From NCBI GenBank assembly GCA_917880885.1, contig OU862933.1:10091452-10155451 (forward strand): 64,000 nt of DNA, read 5' to 3'. This document shows, one piece after another, positions 12,301 through 20,599 of the stretch (position 1 is its first letter; each line of letters opens with the position of its first letter). The stretch is from Limnephilus marmoratus. Taxonomy: Eukaryota; Arthropoda; Insecta; Trichoptera; Limnephilidae. The position numbers and the translations under genes are program-made. The notes under the pieces were generated by a model. It was not told the origin of the DNA and ran no database searches. It saw only the letters and a list, made by a program, of their open reading frames with translations.

Positions 12301-15300
12301 TATTTTTCTCAGGGCCTCCTGCGTGGAACTCATGAAAAAAAAAAAAACCGATTCCGAAGTTGAGCTTTTAAGGTTAAAGTTACAATGGTGACTGTCAGCT
12401 ATTTATTGTATTTTTAAATGCATCAAAATGTAGACCCTAAGCCGGAAAAAATGAAGAAGTTTTTTGGGTTTTTATGACAATGAAATGTGACTTCACCAGT
12501 TTCACACTTGTATCACTAATTTCCGGACACTGCACATACATACAATATATTTTTTAACATTAATTGTTTTATATGTCTATATAATACAGACTCTTTTATT
12601 TTCTCTCAATCAGGAGAGAAAGGAGTGAACATGGATCTTGAAGAGATCCATTTTCTAGGAGGGAGGAAACAAAGAGGCCGGCAAATCGTTCCAAAGCTGA
12701 GTAGAAGCGACCCGTTCTCATGTGACAACTGTCAACCATGTACATATGTTGGGAGCGTGTTTGGCATGTTTCTAACTACGCACCAGTACCGAAGGGATCA
12801 ATGATGCTAGTTCCTCAGTCCTCGTCTTCCCTTGTAATACCGGTAGAATAAGGACGGTGTACCTATCTGACGCCTGTGCGCTAAAGATTGCACAATTGTC
12901 AACCATGTACATTATGTTGGGCGCGCGTTTGGCATGTTTCTAATTATGCACCAGTGCTGAAGGGATCAACGATGCTAGTTCCTCAGTCCTCGTCTTCTCT
13001 TGTAATACCGGTAGAATAAGGACGGTATACCTATCTGACGCCTGTGCGCTAAAGATTGCAATTGTTATGATAGAGAATCTATCAAAAGGGACCGCCCGTT
13101 TCTGTACAGTCAAACATAGTCATAGATGTGGCTGCCAAATTCTACAGTGGGGCGCACTTGTAATTTGTACAGGGTCATCAGCTGTGTACTATTAAAGTAT
13201 CTGCGGGCCCTGTACAGTATGCTCAGCTACTGAGAGGCTAACTTGACACTGGTTTCGATGGAGCCCCGGTAATGTAACAATAACAACCAAAATTAATGTC
13301 ACTTGTCTTGAATAATGAAACCATAATGTTATATTTTTAGGTGTTATACCACTTGTGTTGTACATAATATATCAGTGCAGTATTACTAATTGCATTCTTA
13401 CGCTAGCCTACTAATACATGCAGAGAGTAAATGCATTAGTTTCAACTTAGTGGCGAGTTAAAAAAGTAAACAAAAAAGTACTTACTTTGAGCAGAATTAC
13501 TATGAATATTACAGTAATCATGATGTAGCTAAAGGCTTTTATAAACCATGCAGTCCAATGAAGCCAATTGTCGAGTCCCATAATTTTCATTACTTCCTGC
13601 AATGAAAAAGCAATTTATTGCAAAACGGAAAAAAACATAAAAAGTAATTATTCACTGTATTTATAAATCAGTTTCATATTTTATTACATTATAGGAATCA
13701 TATATTTTAATAATGAATTTCCTTTATAGGACACAACATTACGGTAATAACAATAATAATAATAAATAATAAAAATCATTTTATTTTATCATCATGCAGC
13801 ATTTTTACTATGATTTTTTTTTTTTACATTTGCTCCTAACAGAAAAAGAAAAAGAAAGCCCTGAGAAAAAAAATCCCACAGTGCCTCTATCATCTTTGGT
13901 TGTGGAGGGCCTTTTTAAGGAAAGGAAGTTCTGGGAAGGAAAAAGGTATGAGGGATGGGTAGGAATCTGGGGGTCAGTGTGTCAGGAAGTGACGGACGTA
14001 TGAATCCATCCTTCTCACATCGGTGCGACGATGGGTAGAGAGAGTCCAGCTGGAGAGGTCTAGGTTACCCGATCCGGCCGCCACGCAGTAGGTGGGCAAA
14101 TGCATTTGTCGTCAAACCTTACCCCATGAACCCTGGCACTCCTGCTAAGTCGCCAAACATTTGGGGTGACAAATGACAGCGGAGTTAGTTATCCAATAAA
14201 CACCCATGTCCGCTACCCAAATTGAAGGTTATATTTTTATTTTTAGTGAATATCGCATAAGAGTCTCAACTCTTCTCCAGTGGGATTATGGCATCTCCAA
14301 TTAAGGAAGTGGGAAAAGGAAGGAGAAGGGTAGAGAGGAAGGTTTGGAAGTATCTGGCTGTTAGTCACTAAACACAGCTAAAGCCATTTCAAATCTGAAT
14401 GTTGGTCTTTCACCAGGGCGACACTGAGAGTATCTTCCACTTTTTACCACACATGTTTCACATTATTTGGACCAACATTACTGAACAAATTGATTTATTG
14501 ATCACTTCTTTTGTGTTTCACAAAGCTATTTATTATTAGGGTATTTGATAAGCCGCCATAGCTCAGTGGTCAGAGCATCCGACCGGCAATCAGAAGGACA
14601 CGGGTTCAAGTCCCGTTGGCGGCAAGTATCTTTTCTCGGAAGATTTTTCAATGTAAATGAGTGTTTCAGGCTGACAATTATTGCTTATAATAATTGTTAC
14701 TATTTAGGATATTTATAAATTGATAATTTGCCCATTATTCATATGTTTTGCCCCGAGAATATTTTACAACATTAAAGTGGGCAACAGAGGTGAGGAGAAC
14801 TATGTCCTTTTAGTTGTGACCACAAAAGCTAACTATAAAAGGAGTTGGCATAAGAAATTTCATTTGACGACATTTGACTTTTTTGTAAAAATGATAAAGT
14901 TACAGTCCAATAATTTAAAATATTTTTCAAACAAAAAGTGACAGTAAGCCTAATGAGAAATAGAGTTAAAACTGTTTTTTACACGGTCTTACTTTACACA
15001 ATTTTAAAATAACAAGGTCAACAAACATTGTGATAATATTAATTTGTTCTTATTAGTTTTCCCACCGCCGTGCATCCAATAATAGTATAGGAATAAACAA
15101 TGATATGTTTTTAGTTATGATTTTAAATTTTCATCGCCAAAAAAATTATTTTTGAATTCACTTAAATTTGGGAGGTGGGTGTGGGTACCGCCCCCCCCCC
15201 GAGAACTAGTTATTGGATAACCAACACTTCTGCCATAAGTCACCCCAAGAGGTCTCCTATGTTTGGTGACTTAGCAGGGGTGCCCGGGTTTATGGGGTGA

Positions 15301-18300
15301 GGTTTGTCCAGTTCTTGGCGGCGGATGCGTCTGCCCACCAGCTGCATGGCAGGCCGTATCGGGAGAGAATGGTTGAGGGAATCCCTTTGACTTCTCCAGC
15401 CATACTTTCACAGAAAATCGCCTTGCACCGCATTGGGAGGGATGGATTCATACATCTGTCGCTCCTGGACACACTGACCCCCAGATTCCAACCCCCCTTA
15501 ATACACTTTTCCTTCCCAGAACTTCCTCTCCTTCCTTTCCTAAAATGACCCTCCACATAGCATCCCCAAAGATGACATAGATCCTGAGGGGAATTATTTT
15601 CCTCAGAGCCTCCTGTGTGGAACTAATGTAAAAAAAAATCGTTACATTATGCCGTGTTGCGCTCCTCCATCTTTAGCCAACGATTCGGACAGCGTTACAG
15701 TGTCCATCATCAGGACAGATGTGTAATCGATAGTGGTAAAGTGAATGCTTGCAATACCGTTTTGCCAGCTCCGATCCTCCACATGCTGGTATTACAGCTT
15801 AATGGTATTGTATCCATCAATTACCGGATACCAAGAACTACCAATCTTAGTCCCGTCGTCTCTATTAATATTGGTCTTCCAGAACTTCAAGGACCCAAGA
15901 TCCAAAAGACATAAAGCACGCCTAATTACGGAGGCAATTAAAAAATCCCATTAATATTAATAGAGGCGACAGGGCTAAAATAATTTCAACTTATACTTAA
16001 TACAAGCTCACAGAGGATCGGAGCTGGCAATACAGTGTCGCATCTACGTACATAAGCACACAGTTTACCATTATCGATTACACATCTGCCCGGATGATGG
16101 ACACTGTAACGCTATCCGAAAAGTTGGCAAAGAAGGAGGTAGTGCAACACAACATAATTTCCCAAAAATAAATCACGAAAATGATATGTTTCATTTTGTC
16201 ACATCTCGAATAATTTTCACACCTATTTCCCATACATTATGTACTGTATTTTTATTTCTTAACTCGGTATTCTGTGGAACATATTATCCCCCAAATAAAA
16301 ATAGAATTGTATTAGTTTGTCGTCTTTACCTTAAGCTGTCTCTCTTTCTCAGTGGCGATAACCTTGACAGTGTTGATGCAAGTGTAGTTGAAACTGAGCA
16401 TGATGATGATGGAGATGAACCCTTGCAGAGCCGTCAGAAGGTCGTCACTGAGAAACACGGGATGAGGGAACCTTTGTATTTCCACCTCGGGAAAACGCAT
16501 TGCTCGAGGAGAGAAGAAAGTGCCCGGATTGACATTTTTTGATATCTCCATTGTTAACTCCCTGTAAATAGCGTGCGCTACCGGCATAAATCCTTCTTGA
16601 ACATATCCTGGAAAACAAAAACACACTGTTAACTGAATTGCGTCATAAATAACATGTTTGTAATAATGGAACAAATTTAAATGGGGTAATTTTGATTTTT
16701 TTTTAAAAACATCTCCACACAGGAGGCCCTGAGGTCTATGCCATCTTTTGGGTTGCCTAGTGGAGGGTCTTTAAGGAAAAAGAGGAAGTTCTAGAATGGA
16801 AAAAGGAATGAGGGGTGGATAGGAATCCGGTAGTTCGAAGGTCTAGGAGTGATGAACGTATGAATCCATCCCTCCAACTGTGGTGCAAGGGGATGACATT
16901 AATTAATTATTGATGTAAGCCATAGAACTATCTCATTATGTCATTGATGTAAGCCATAGAACATGTCTCATTATGTCATTGATGTAAACCATAGAAAATG
17001 TCTCATTATGTCATTGATGTAAGCTATAGAACATGTCTCATTTTGTCATTGATGTAAGCTATAGAACATGTTTCATTACGTCATTGAGTAAGCCGTAGAA
17101 CATGTCTCATTATGTCATTGATGTAAGCCGTAGAATATGTCTCATTATGTCATTGATGTAAGCTATAAAACATGTTTCATTATGTCATTGATGTAAGCCA
17201 TAGAACTTGTCTCATTATGTCATTGATGTAAGCCATAGGAAATTTCTCATATTGTCATTGATGTTAGCTGACTTCCTCATCCAAGGAGATGGCGTATGAA
17301 TATGTTACCTGGCCATCCTCCTGCCTTTTCCTTGGGTGCGCGAGGTCCCGGAGTTTGGAACATGGGGTATAAGAAGTTGGTTTTCCAGTTGAAGAAATGC
17401 GACTGAATTCCCTGCGTTCGTAACTCCGCCGGAAAATGTAGTGTCATCTTCACATTGTCGGGCCAAAAGTCCTTGCCTGTTGAAAGTGAAAGAAAAATAT
17501 TAGTCCAAATAATGATAAACGATTTGACACGCAGGTAGGTGTTTCTAATCTAACAAAAGCATAATAAAGCAGAAATTAAAATATTCACTGATGTTCTTGC
17601 TGCACTAGTGTTTAGTTGGCATCACTGGGTATTCACGACTAGTAATATATAGTAGTCTAATAATATTAATAGACGGCTTGACGACAATAAAATAGGTTGT
17701 TTAATCAAATTCATGTAAGGTATTCCCCAAACAAATATTAAAGTAATCTCTAAACCCGTGGTAATTATGCCTACTCGTCACCTTAGTTCGTATTTGTCCA
17801 ACAGATCATTAGAAAATTTTACAGGAGGAGAAGGTTTTCTTTCATTATTTCAATGATGCGTTTAAGATAAAGCTGTTTCCGTAAAGCTAAAGGTCTCATT
17901 AGTTTAAATAATTCTTAGTTAAGTGATTAACTATCATTTTTTATACTTTATTTTTAAAGTGGAGATTAAACAAAAACTATAATTGTCTATTGGACAAATA
18001 GGAACTGAAGTGACGTACTGATTGTTGGATGTTGTGTGTTGTGTTGTCCTATTTTATATTTAAATTCATTAGCACTGAACACTTCCTTATCATTCATTTT
18101 AATCTCGATGTGTAGAGCCCTTTATATTAAACTTTCGCGTCTATGCCACCTTTTACTCACATATCGCCATAAAATGTTTTATCTAAAACTCTTTGTTGTC
18201 TGTGGCGCATAAACTTTCACTTTTCTGTGTCTATAAAATGGCGTGTTTTGACGCTTGTTGTCATTCTTCTTTTCTTGAAAACATTTTCAATCTTACAAAC

Positions 18301-20432
18301 AGTCTCTCTCTATCCTCGTCTAAACTCTGCTTGTTTAGCAAACCGTCGTTCACTTCTGTAAATTAATTAGTCTAAATTATTGTCACAGTCAAGTGTTCAG
18401 ACAAAATCACTCTGTAAAATTTATTCTTCAGAATAAACAGTTGCAAATATCCAGTATCAAAACACAAGTGTTTTTTACTAACAAAGGATTACCTCTAACT
18501 ACCCTCACTCTATCACTCTTGTACGGTTCCTCAGTGTGGAACAGAAGGAAGTCGACAACGGCAGCTCAGATTTACAACCTGACTACAAACTCTCTGGAGA
18601 GAACCACACCTGGACCTGCACACTGATAATAACCAAATAACTAGAAATTCAATTGTCAAACACGACAATAGCAACAAATAAGAGAAAATCTACAGAATTT
18701 GAATAAAATCCTTGTATACCACCCCCGTTAACCCTAAAGCTGAATGAAAAGTTAAGAAGATTTTGACTAATAATAGACTGTAATGAAGCATTCAACTTAC
18801 CAATTATTTCATCATCAAACTCAATTCCGCACAGGTTGGTCTCATTCGCAAGTGGGTCGGTGAGGCTGGTCATCATTGCTTTTGAGTTTGGAAAGCCAAC
18901 AATGTATCTATTGATATTAATGAGATAGCCGTAGGGGCCCACATTCTCCACCAGCAGATGGCGCATGGAGCGTGTTATTAAGGCTTTGCTCCTCTTGGTG
19001 TCGGGAGAGAAGGAAATTGTGAAATTAAACGATTGTATATTGTTGGGAACAGAAGGGGAGGCAGTAGCGCTAGAAAAAATAGTAAAAATTTAAATAAAAG
19101 GATATTTTCACAAAAAAAAAATTTTCACAAAGTTGAATCGCACATGCACAATTGTAATGTTTTCATAAATAAATAATATTCATTTGGTGGCAACTTAAAT
19201 AGCTGGAAAATTTGTTCCTCAACAAAAAAAATCTATAGCACATATTAATACACTAACGTCTGTTGTACACACATGCTCCAAGTGATGGCTACAAATGGAA
19301 GTGCTGCCATCTATGCTAGTAAAATTAAAATAGTGCTACATATTTATGCATTTTCCAAGAATTAAGAAAACTGAAAATACCCTACTCCAATATAGTAATT
19401 TTTTCAAATGCTCTCGGTTATGGTACTTAAACGGTATAGATTACGATTTGCATAAATCGATAACATGAAGATTTTCCATCACAGCGACGAGGAGAAGCTT
19501 TCACCTCTCCAAACATGATTATATGAAGTGTTTTTTACAAATTCCCAATAGGTATAAGTGGAATTCGAGAATTAAACACACCAAGGTGAAGTGTTTGTCA
19601 CATTTAACTTTGGATTATTGAAGGTTTGATTGATATGAATTGTATTTTAATAAAAAGCATGAAGATTTAGGTGAATTTTTAATGTTATTGTATCATATAA
19701 GATATATGTATAAAAAGAATACCGTGATCAATATGTTTATATTATCATCTAAATTGGAAAGAGATTTAAAAAAAACTTAATTGTAATTGAGTGAAAGCAT
19801 ATCCCTTTCCGACCGGGAAAAAATGTCAAAATTTTGATGGGCCTCACCAGTAAAGCTCTTAATTATGATTTCTCGGGGCTGGGCGACTTACTGATTTAAC
19901 CATGTGCGCATGATAGCGCCCTGCATAAGCAGCTACCGCACGATCGATCGACACCGGTGTGGTTCCCAAAAACAGATTTATTTTCTGAAAAGATTTTTTT
20001 AAAGACAAACTCACGCTCGTATGAAGCCGGTCGGAAAGGGATATGAAAGCGTTTTAACAGAGTTTTTGTCATCAAACTTATTTGGCTCATTGAGCCTTTG
20101 CAGTGCACTTTTGCCCAAGCTGCAGCTTGTGGGGAGATAAAGTCAACCCCCAATAAAAGAGGACACCACACGAAGAAGAAGATTTAAACAAAAATATTTT
20201 TAAAAAGTGCTCACTTTCCTATTAAAGATGGAGTGAAAAACTTAGTGGCCGCAAACGAGTCGAAGTTCACTTCGTCTGCCATTTCGGGTTCCACGAGACT
20301 TCTGACGAGGACCATGAGTGTGGCGAAGATGACCGGAGCCAGTATCTCCACGGCGGTCTGCAACTTGTGTCTCCTCTGCAGCAGCCAGTTCTTCCATATC
20401 AGCAGTCTGAACTTGTCCCACTGTCGACCCAT
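193..20432 (-). CDS. ABCA-family ABC transporter (gene A), N-terminal half, 10 exons, runs off left edge
   Basis: Full-size ABCA transporters move lipids across membranes. The spliced exons (20215-20432, 18801-19069, 17309-17476, 16330-16607, 13486-13596, 11748-11895, 10651-10830, 5585-5797, 1480-1571, 193-322) give 602 codons; every junction is GT-AG and phase-compatible. Layout: cytosolic N-terminus with the typical [12 protein letters not shown] motif, TM1 (about residues 24-45), an extracellular loop with N-glycosylation sequons (NAT, NFT, NET), the [15 protein letters not shown] coupling segment before TM3, five further TM segments, a linker, then NBD1 with Walker A GHNGAGKT at residues 588-595. 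The first extracellular domain is only about 210 residues, as in ABCA3-type members rather than ABCA1. The start ATG has a good context (CACCATGG). The rest of NBD1 and the C-terminal half are outside the window. No frameshift or stop was found. The family call is firm; the exact ortholog is not determined. Confidence 0.95.
1480..1571 (-). CDS. gene A exon 9: linker to NBD1
   Basis: A 92-base exon between acceptor ATTTACAG and donor GTAAAC. It encodes [20 protein letters not shown] followed by [11 protein letters not shown]. It fits the acidic linker before NBD1 (family pattern: E..P..L..GI.I..L.K.Y) and converts phase 1 to phase 0 exactly as needed. Confidence 0.9.
1926..2266 (+). mobile_element. 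repeat S copy 1 (SINE-like, short form)
   Basis: One of 12 copies in this window of a roughly 300-470-bp repeat. Shared landmarks in order: a GGGAGGCGG-like start, ggataaccaacacctctgcc, a variable middle, ctccttcctttccctaa, a hairpin GCCCTGAGG...CCTCAGGGC, then tgtgtggagctcatgt and an A-run. This copy has the short middle: the roughly 130-bp segment of the long form is missing. Confidence 0.8.
2430..2581 (-). mobile_element. tRNA-derived SINE candidate
   Basis: On the minus strand 2581-2510 resembles a tRNA: an acceptor stem pairing in 6 of 7 positions, A box TTAGCTCAGTGG and B box GGGTCCGAGTCCC. The anticodon arm does not pair. The adjoining body (about 2430-2509) is repeated, without a full tRNA head, at 2848-2938. 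A tRNA-like head joined to a repeated body is the SINE layout. Confidence 0.6.
2810..2975. repeat. inverted repeat flanking a truncated SINE body
   Basis: Positions 2810-2842 and 2939-2975 are inverted copies sharing the core aactttatgagtaaa. They enclose a truncated copy (2848-2938) of the SINE body seen at 2430-2509. This could be a small foldback element or an inversion-duplication. Confidence 0.55.
3094..4139 (+). mobile_element. Tc1/mariner-like element with 23-bp terminal inverted repeats
   Basis: The ends at 3094-3116 and 4117-4139 are inverted repeats matching at 19 of 23 positions around AGTTTGGCAA. They enclose a plus-strand gene remnant with a plausible intron (3292-3993). The termini start with TA, as expected for TA-targeting elements. 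The element lies in intron 8 of gene A. Confidence 0.65.
3292..3993 (+). pseudogene. spliced, internally deleted transposase remnant
   Basis: Exon 3292-3424 encodes [20 protein letters not shown] and continues to [16 protein letters not shown] donor and CACACAG acceptor (3732-3733) lead in frame to 3734-3993, containing [19 protein letters not shown], an acidic tail and TAA. An AATAAA follows at 4014. The C-terminal part resembles the end of insect IS630/Tc1-type DDE transposases (family pattern: P.DW..C..HV...E). The N-terminal part vaguely recalls their helix-turn-helix. The catalytic core is absent, so it cannot be an active transposase. Family assignment is from recalled patterns. Confidence 0.5.
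4245..5526. mobile_element. TA-flanked MITE, copy A, interrupted by a second element
   Basis: The ends match in inverted orientation (TCAAATAAGAGTAGAAAA). TA lies just outside both ends (4243-4244, 5527-5528). The same element is present uninterrupted, in opposite orientation, at 57363-57983. Internal landmarks shared by both copies include a palindrome around ttagatctgaat...attcagatctaa (4535-4573). This copy is longer because a roughly 625-bp element sits at 4796-5420. Confidence 0.75.
4796..5420. mobile_element. nested hAT-like MITE
   Basis: A GC-richer insert inside copy A, absent from the homologous element at 57363-57983. The ends are imperfect inverted repeats sharing TGATCGACG..CGAG and GCGGT. 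The flanks ctttaagtg (4787-4795) and ctttagtg (5421-5428) look like a slightly mutated 8-bp target duplication, which suggests hAT. Confidence 0.55.
5585..5797 (-). CDS. gene A exon 8: TM6 and pre-NBD1 linker
   Basis: The acceptor is AATTTGCAG and the donor GTAAGC. It encodes a cytosolic-proximal segment, TM6 ([20 protein letters not shown]) and the conserved [19 protein letters not shown] and EYW motifs that precede NBD1. It ends in phase 1. Confidence 0.95.
6159..7334. mobile_element. hAT-like element with TATCGATA-rich ends
   Basis: Perfect 8-bp target duplication CTTGGGAT at 6151-6158 and 7335-7342. The terminal repeats begin TAGG and CCTA, and both ends are packed with ATCGATAT motifs: nine TATCGATA by eye, five left and four right. 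The 1176-bp interior shows no transposase, so it is non-autonomous. It lies in intron 7 of gene A. Confidence 0.8.
7460..7870. repeat. diverged direct duplication in intron 7
   Basis: Two related blocks (about 7465-7575 and 7725-7870) share gcagc-aactctttc, ccaaaggaaa, taatcatt and tctcacac elements in the same order and spacing, with much divergence. I see no coding potential. Confidence 0.4.
7880..8345. other. unassigned intronic sequence
   Basis: The 122-codon plus-strand reading frame here (7986-8354) shows no recognisable motif. The minus strand has an AATAAA-like site at 7981-7995. It could be a decayed gene copy or repeat; I cannot assign it. Confidence 0.2.
8351..10521 (-). mobile_element. 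5'-truncated non-LTR retrotransposon (jockey/CR1-group LINE)
   Basis: An open reading frame runs from TGG at 10521 to the stop at 8704-8706 without interruption. Recognisable RT blocks: [28 protein letters not shown] and catalytic FADDTVLL, then MKYLGLTID and the thumb region. The sense strand ends in a TTA-repeat tail (8351-8373). The endonuclease and N-terminal RT part are missing by 5' truncation at about 10521, typical of target-primed insertion. Inserted in gene A intron 7 in sense orientation. The intact frame means it is young. A second, more decayed copy lies at 27841-28985. Confidence 0.9.
10651..10830 (-). CDS. gene A exon 7: TM5 region
   Basis: The acceptor is TTATTTCAG and the donor GTATGA. 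The sequence [18 protein letters not shown] through [20 protein letters not shown] matches the TM5 re-entrant region of ABCA half-transporters. Phase 1 on both sides. The 4.8-kb intron that follows holds a LINE and a hAT element. Confidence 0.94.
11087..11240 (+). repeat. dispersed repeat, copy 1
   Basis: Matches the reverse complement of about 44235-44415 (shared: gctcctattggttgagatat, tttgattatg.cctcactttt, ttttggtaaagtttcgcttc). I recognise no coding function or element class. Confidence 0.65.
11748..11895 (-). CDS. gene A exon 6: TM4
   Basis: The acceptor is AATTGTAG and the donor GTGTGT. It encodes a short loop and then TM4 ([19 protein letters not shown]). It ends in phase 1 after SVFFSR. 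Confidence 0.93.
12018..12347 (+). mobile_element. repeat S copy 2 (short form)
   Basis: Starts ttagggaggcgggaatgggt and ends gtggaactcatg plus a 13-A run. Same landmarks as copy 1, including the short middle; the terminal hairpin is partly decayed. Located in intron 5 of gene A. Confidence 0.8.
12360..12535. mobile_element. decayed end of the 'ccggaaa' mariner-type MITE
   Basis: Contains ttcaccagttt...cacttgtat.acta.tttccggacac, matching the right end of the element at 24078-24453. The left end is lost. Confidence 0.5.
12729..13062. repeat. 167-bp tandem duplication
   Basis: 12729-12895 and 12896-13062 are near-identical direct copies (gtcaaccatgtacat, then accagt.c.gaagggatca, through acgcctgtgcgctaaagatt). 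A related inverted sequence occurs at about 33310-33480, so the unit belongs to a dispersed repeat. Confidence 0.8.
13486..13596 (-). CDS. gene A exon 5: EVMKIMGL motif and TM3
   Basis: A 37-codon exon, phase 0 on both sides. It encodes [18 protein letters not shown] followed by TM3 ([12 protein letters not shown]). The motif is one of the most conserved ABCA signatures and directly continues exon 4. Confidence 0.95.
13807..14226 (-). mobile_element. repeat S copy 3 (long form)
   Basis: Minus-strand copy. The T-run and tacatttgctcc mark the A-tailed 3' end; 14220 is the 5' end (caatttgggtagcgg on the minus strand). It contains the long middle with gatggattcatacgtccg. The terminal hairpin is decayed. 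Confidence 0.75.
14245..14445 (+). repeat. repeat B copy 1
   Basis: A roughly 230-bp dispersed repeat: gtgaatatcgca.aagagt, gggattatggcatc, a G/A-rich stretch, gaagtatctggct, gccatttcaa, tgaatg.tggtcttt and actgagagtatcttccact. The best copy is 40210-40465; others are near 30165, 48545 and 48905. Class unknown. Confidence 0.7.
14552..14624 (+). tRNA. tRNA-like sequence, anticodon position GGC (tRNA gene or SINE head)
   Basis: 73 bases fold as a cloverleaf: acceptor GCCGCCA pairs perfectly with TGGCGGC, the D arm is GCTCAGTGGTCAGAGC and the T arm CGGGTTCAAGTCCCG. The anticodon stem has one mismatch and position 33 is C instead of U. A box (TAGCTCAGTGG), B box (GGTTCAAGTCC) and a TTTT stretch at 14631-14634 are present. 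C33 argues against a normal tRNA, so a tRNA-derived repeat is equally likely. Confidence 0.45.
15165..15640 (+). mobile_element. repeat S copy 4 (long form)
   Basis: Full-length long form: aatttgggaggtgggtgtgg start, the variable middle with gggatggattcatacatc and cgctcctggacacactgacc, and an end at gtggaactaatgt plus A9. It lies directly against the foldback element at 15646. Confidence 0.85.
15646..16160. mobile_element. foldback element with roughly 95-bp terminal inverted repeats ('repeat F')
   Basis: About 15646-15740 and 16062-16160 are inverted copies: tgtgttgc.ct.cctcc, tttagccaac, ttacagtgtccatcat, cagatgtgtaatcgata. Related termini occur at 28491-28537, 37395-37520 and 52150-52245. 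The interior is non-coding. Superfamily unknown. Confidence 0.7.
16330..16607 (-). CDS. gene A exon 4: end of loop 1, TM2, coupling helix
   Basis: The acceptor is TTTTCCAG and the donor GTAAAG. The segment [19 protein letters not shown] is typical of the family just before TM2. TM2 (about [17 protein letters not shown]) and the [12 protein letters not shown] segment follow. It ends in phase 0. Confidence 0.95.
16697..16880 (-). mobile_element. repeat S copy 5 (partial)
   Basis: A minus-strand 3' part: T-run, atctccacacaggaggccct, ctatgccatctttt, and the G/A-rich tract ending at cgtatgaatccatccctcc. It runs into the minisatellite. Confidence 0.7.
16905..17265. repeat. 35-bp minisatellite, about 10 copies
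   Basis: The unit reads cattgatgtaagccatagaa followed by catgtctcattatgt. Most copies are 34-35 bp with few substitutions. It is in intron 3 of gene A, about 43 bases downstream of the exon 3 donor. Confidence 0.9.
17309..17476 (-). CDS. gene A exon 3: extracellular loop 1
   Basis: Flanked by acceptor TTCAACAG and donor GTAACA. It encodes residues around [19 protein letters not shown], including [12 protein letters not shown]. Phase 1 on both sides. A 35-bp minisatellite begins about 46 bases inside the downstream intron. Confidence 0.93.
17477..18800. other. gene A intron 2, no recognised feature
   Basis: A+T-rich sequence of 1.3 kb. The 18393-18626 plus-strand frame shows no motif. A TATA-like tataaaatggc at 18231 has no gene after it. 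I see nothing assignable. Confidence 0.5.
18801..19069 (-). CDS. gene A exon 2: extracellular loop 1
   Basis: The acceptor is TTTTTTCTAG and the donor GTAAGT. It encodes about 90 residues of the first extracellular loop, with three N-glycosylation sequons (NAT at the junction, NFT, NET). It ends in phase 1 (ATT G|). Confidence 0.93.
19803..20040. mobile_element. small piggyBac-like (TTAA-type) MITE
   Basis: Perfect 14-bp terminal inverted repeats CCCTTTCCGACCGG at 19803-19816 and 20027-20040, flanked on both sides by ATAT (19799-19802, 20041-20044). The CCC...GGG termini and a 4-bp A/T target resemble piggyBac-type insertions, although the canonical target is TTAA. 238 bp, non-coding, in intron 1 of gene A. 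Confidence 0.65.
20215..20432 (-). CDS. gene A exon 1: N-terminus and TM1
   Basis: Encodes residues 1-72 plus two bases. It contains the cytosolic [13 protein letters not shown] motif typical of ABCA proteins, followed by TM1 ([18 protein letters not shown]). The donor is GTGAGC directly after GGAAA, and the split codon AA|C is completed by exon 2. Confidence 0.95.
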
Positions 20433-20578
20433 GGTGCTTGAGTTGTGTCGCTGTGCCTCCTGTCGCTGCTAGCCGTGAGTTGTTTAGTTGTAGAGCGCTA
20501 TAAGAGCGAGCAGTGCATTGACTGGTTCCTACTCCGCCTTGTGTAGCTACTTGCCCCCAGTCTTGTCATGCGTGATCA
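20433..20578 (-). other. 5' UTR segment of ABCA gene A exon 1
   Basis: Upstream of the ATG the minus strand runs 146 bases to a pyrimidine-rich tract ending in CAG, a strong acceptor at 20579-20580. The start exon therefore probably has a spliced 5' UTR, with the transcription start in an upstream non-coding exon that I cannot locate. If transcription begins here instead, no clear TATA box supports it. Confidence 0.5.
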
Positions 20579-20599
20579 CTGGAAGGAAGAGAAAATATA

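Noticed and set aside
15290..15556. Opposed 83- and 88-codon frames
   Set aside because: Both lie inside repeat S copy 4; similar frames recur in other copies with different breaks, so this is not a gene.
16905..17265. Possible CRISPR-like array
   Set aside because: The units are contiguous with no unique spacers and the context is an animal intron, so it is a minisatellite.
19896..20171. 91-codon minus-strand frame next to exon 1 of gene A
   Set aside because: It overlaps the piggyBac-like MITE and is separated from exon 1 by a good donor; no ABCA similarity.
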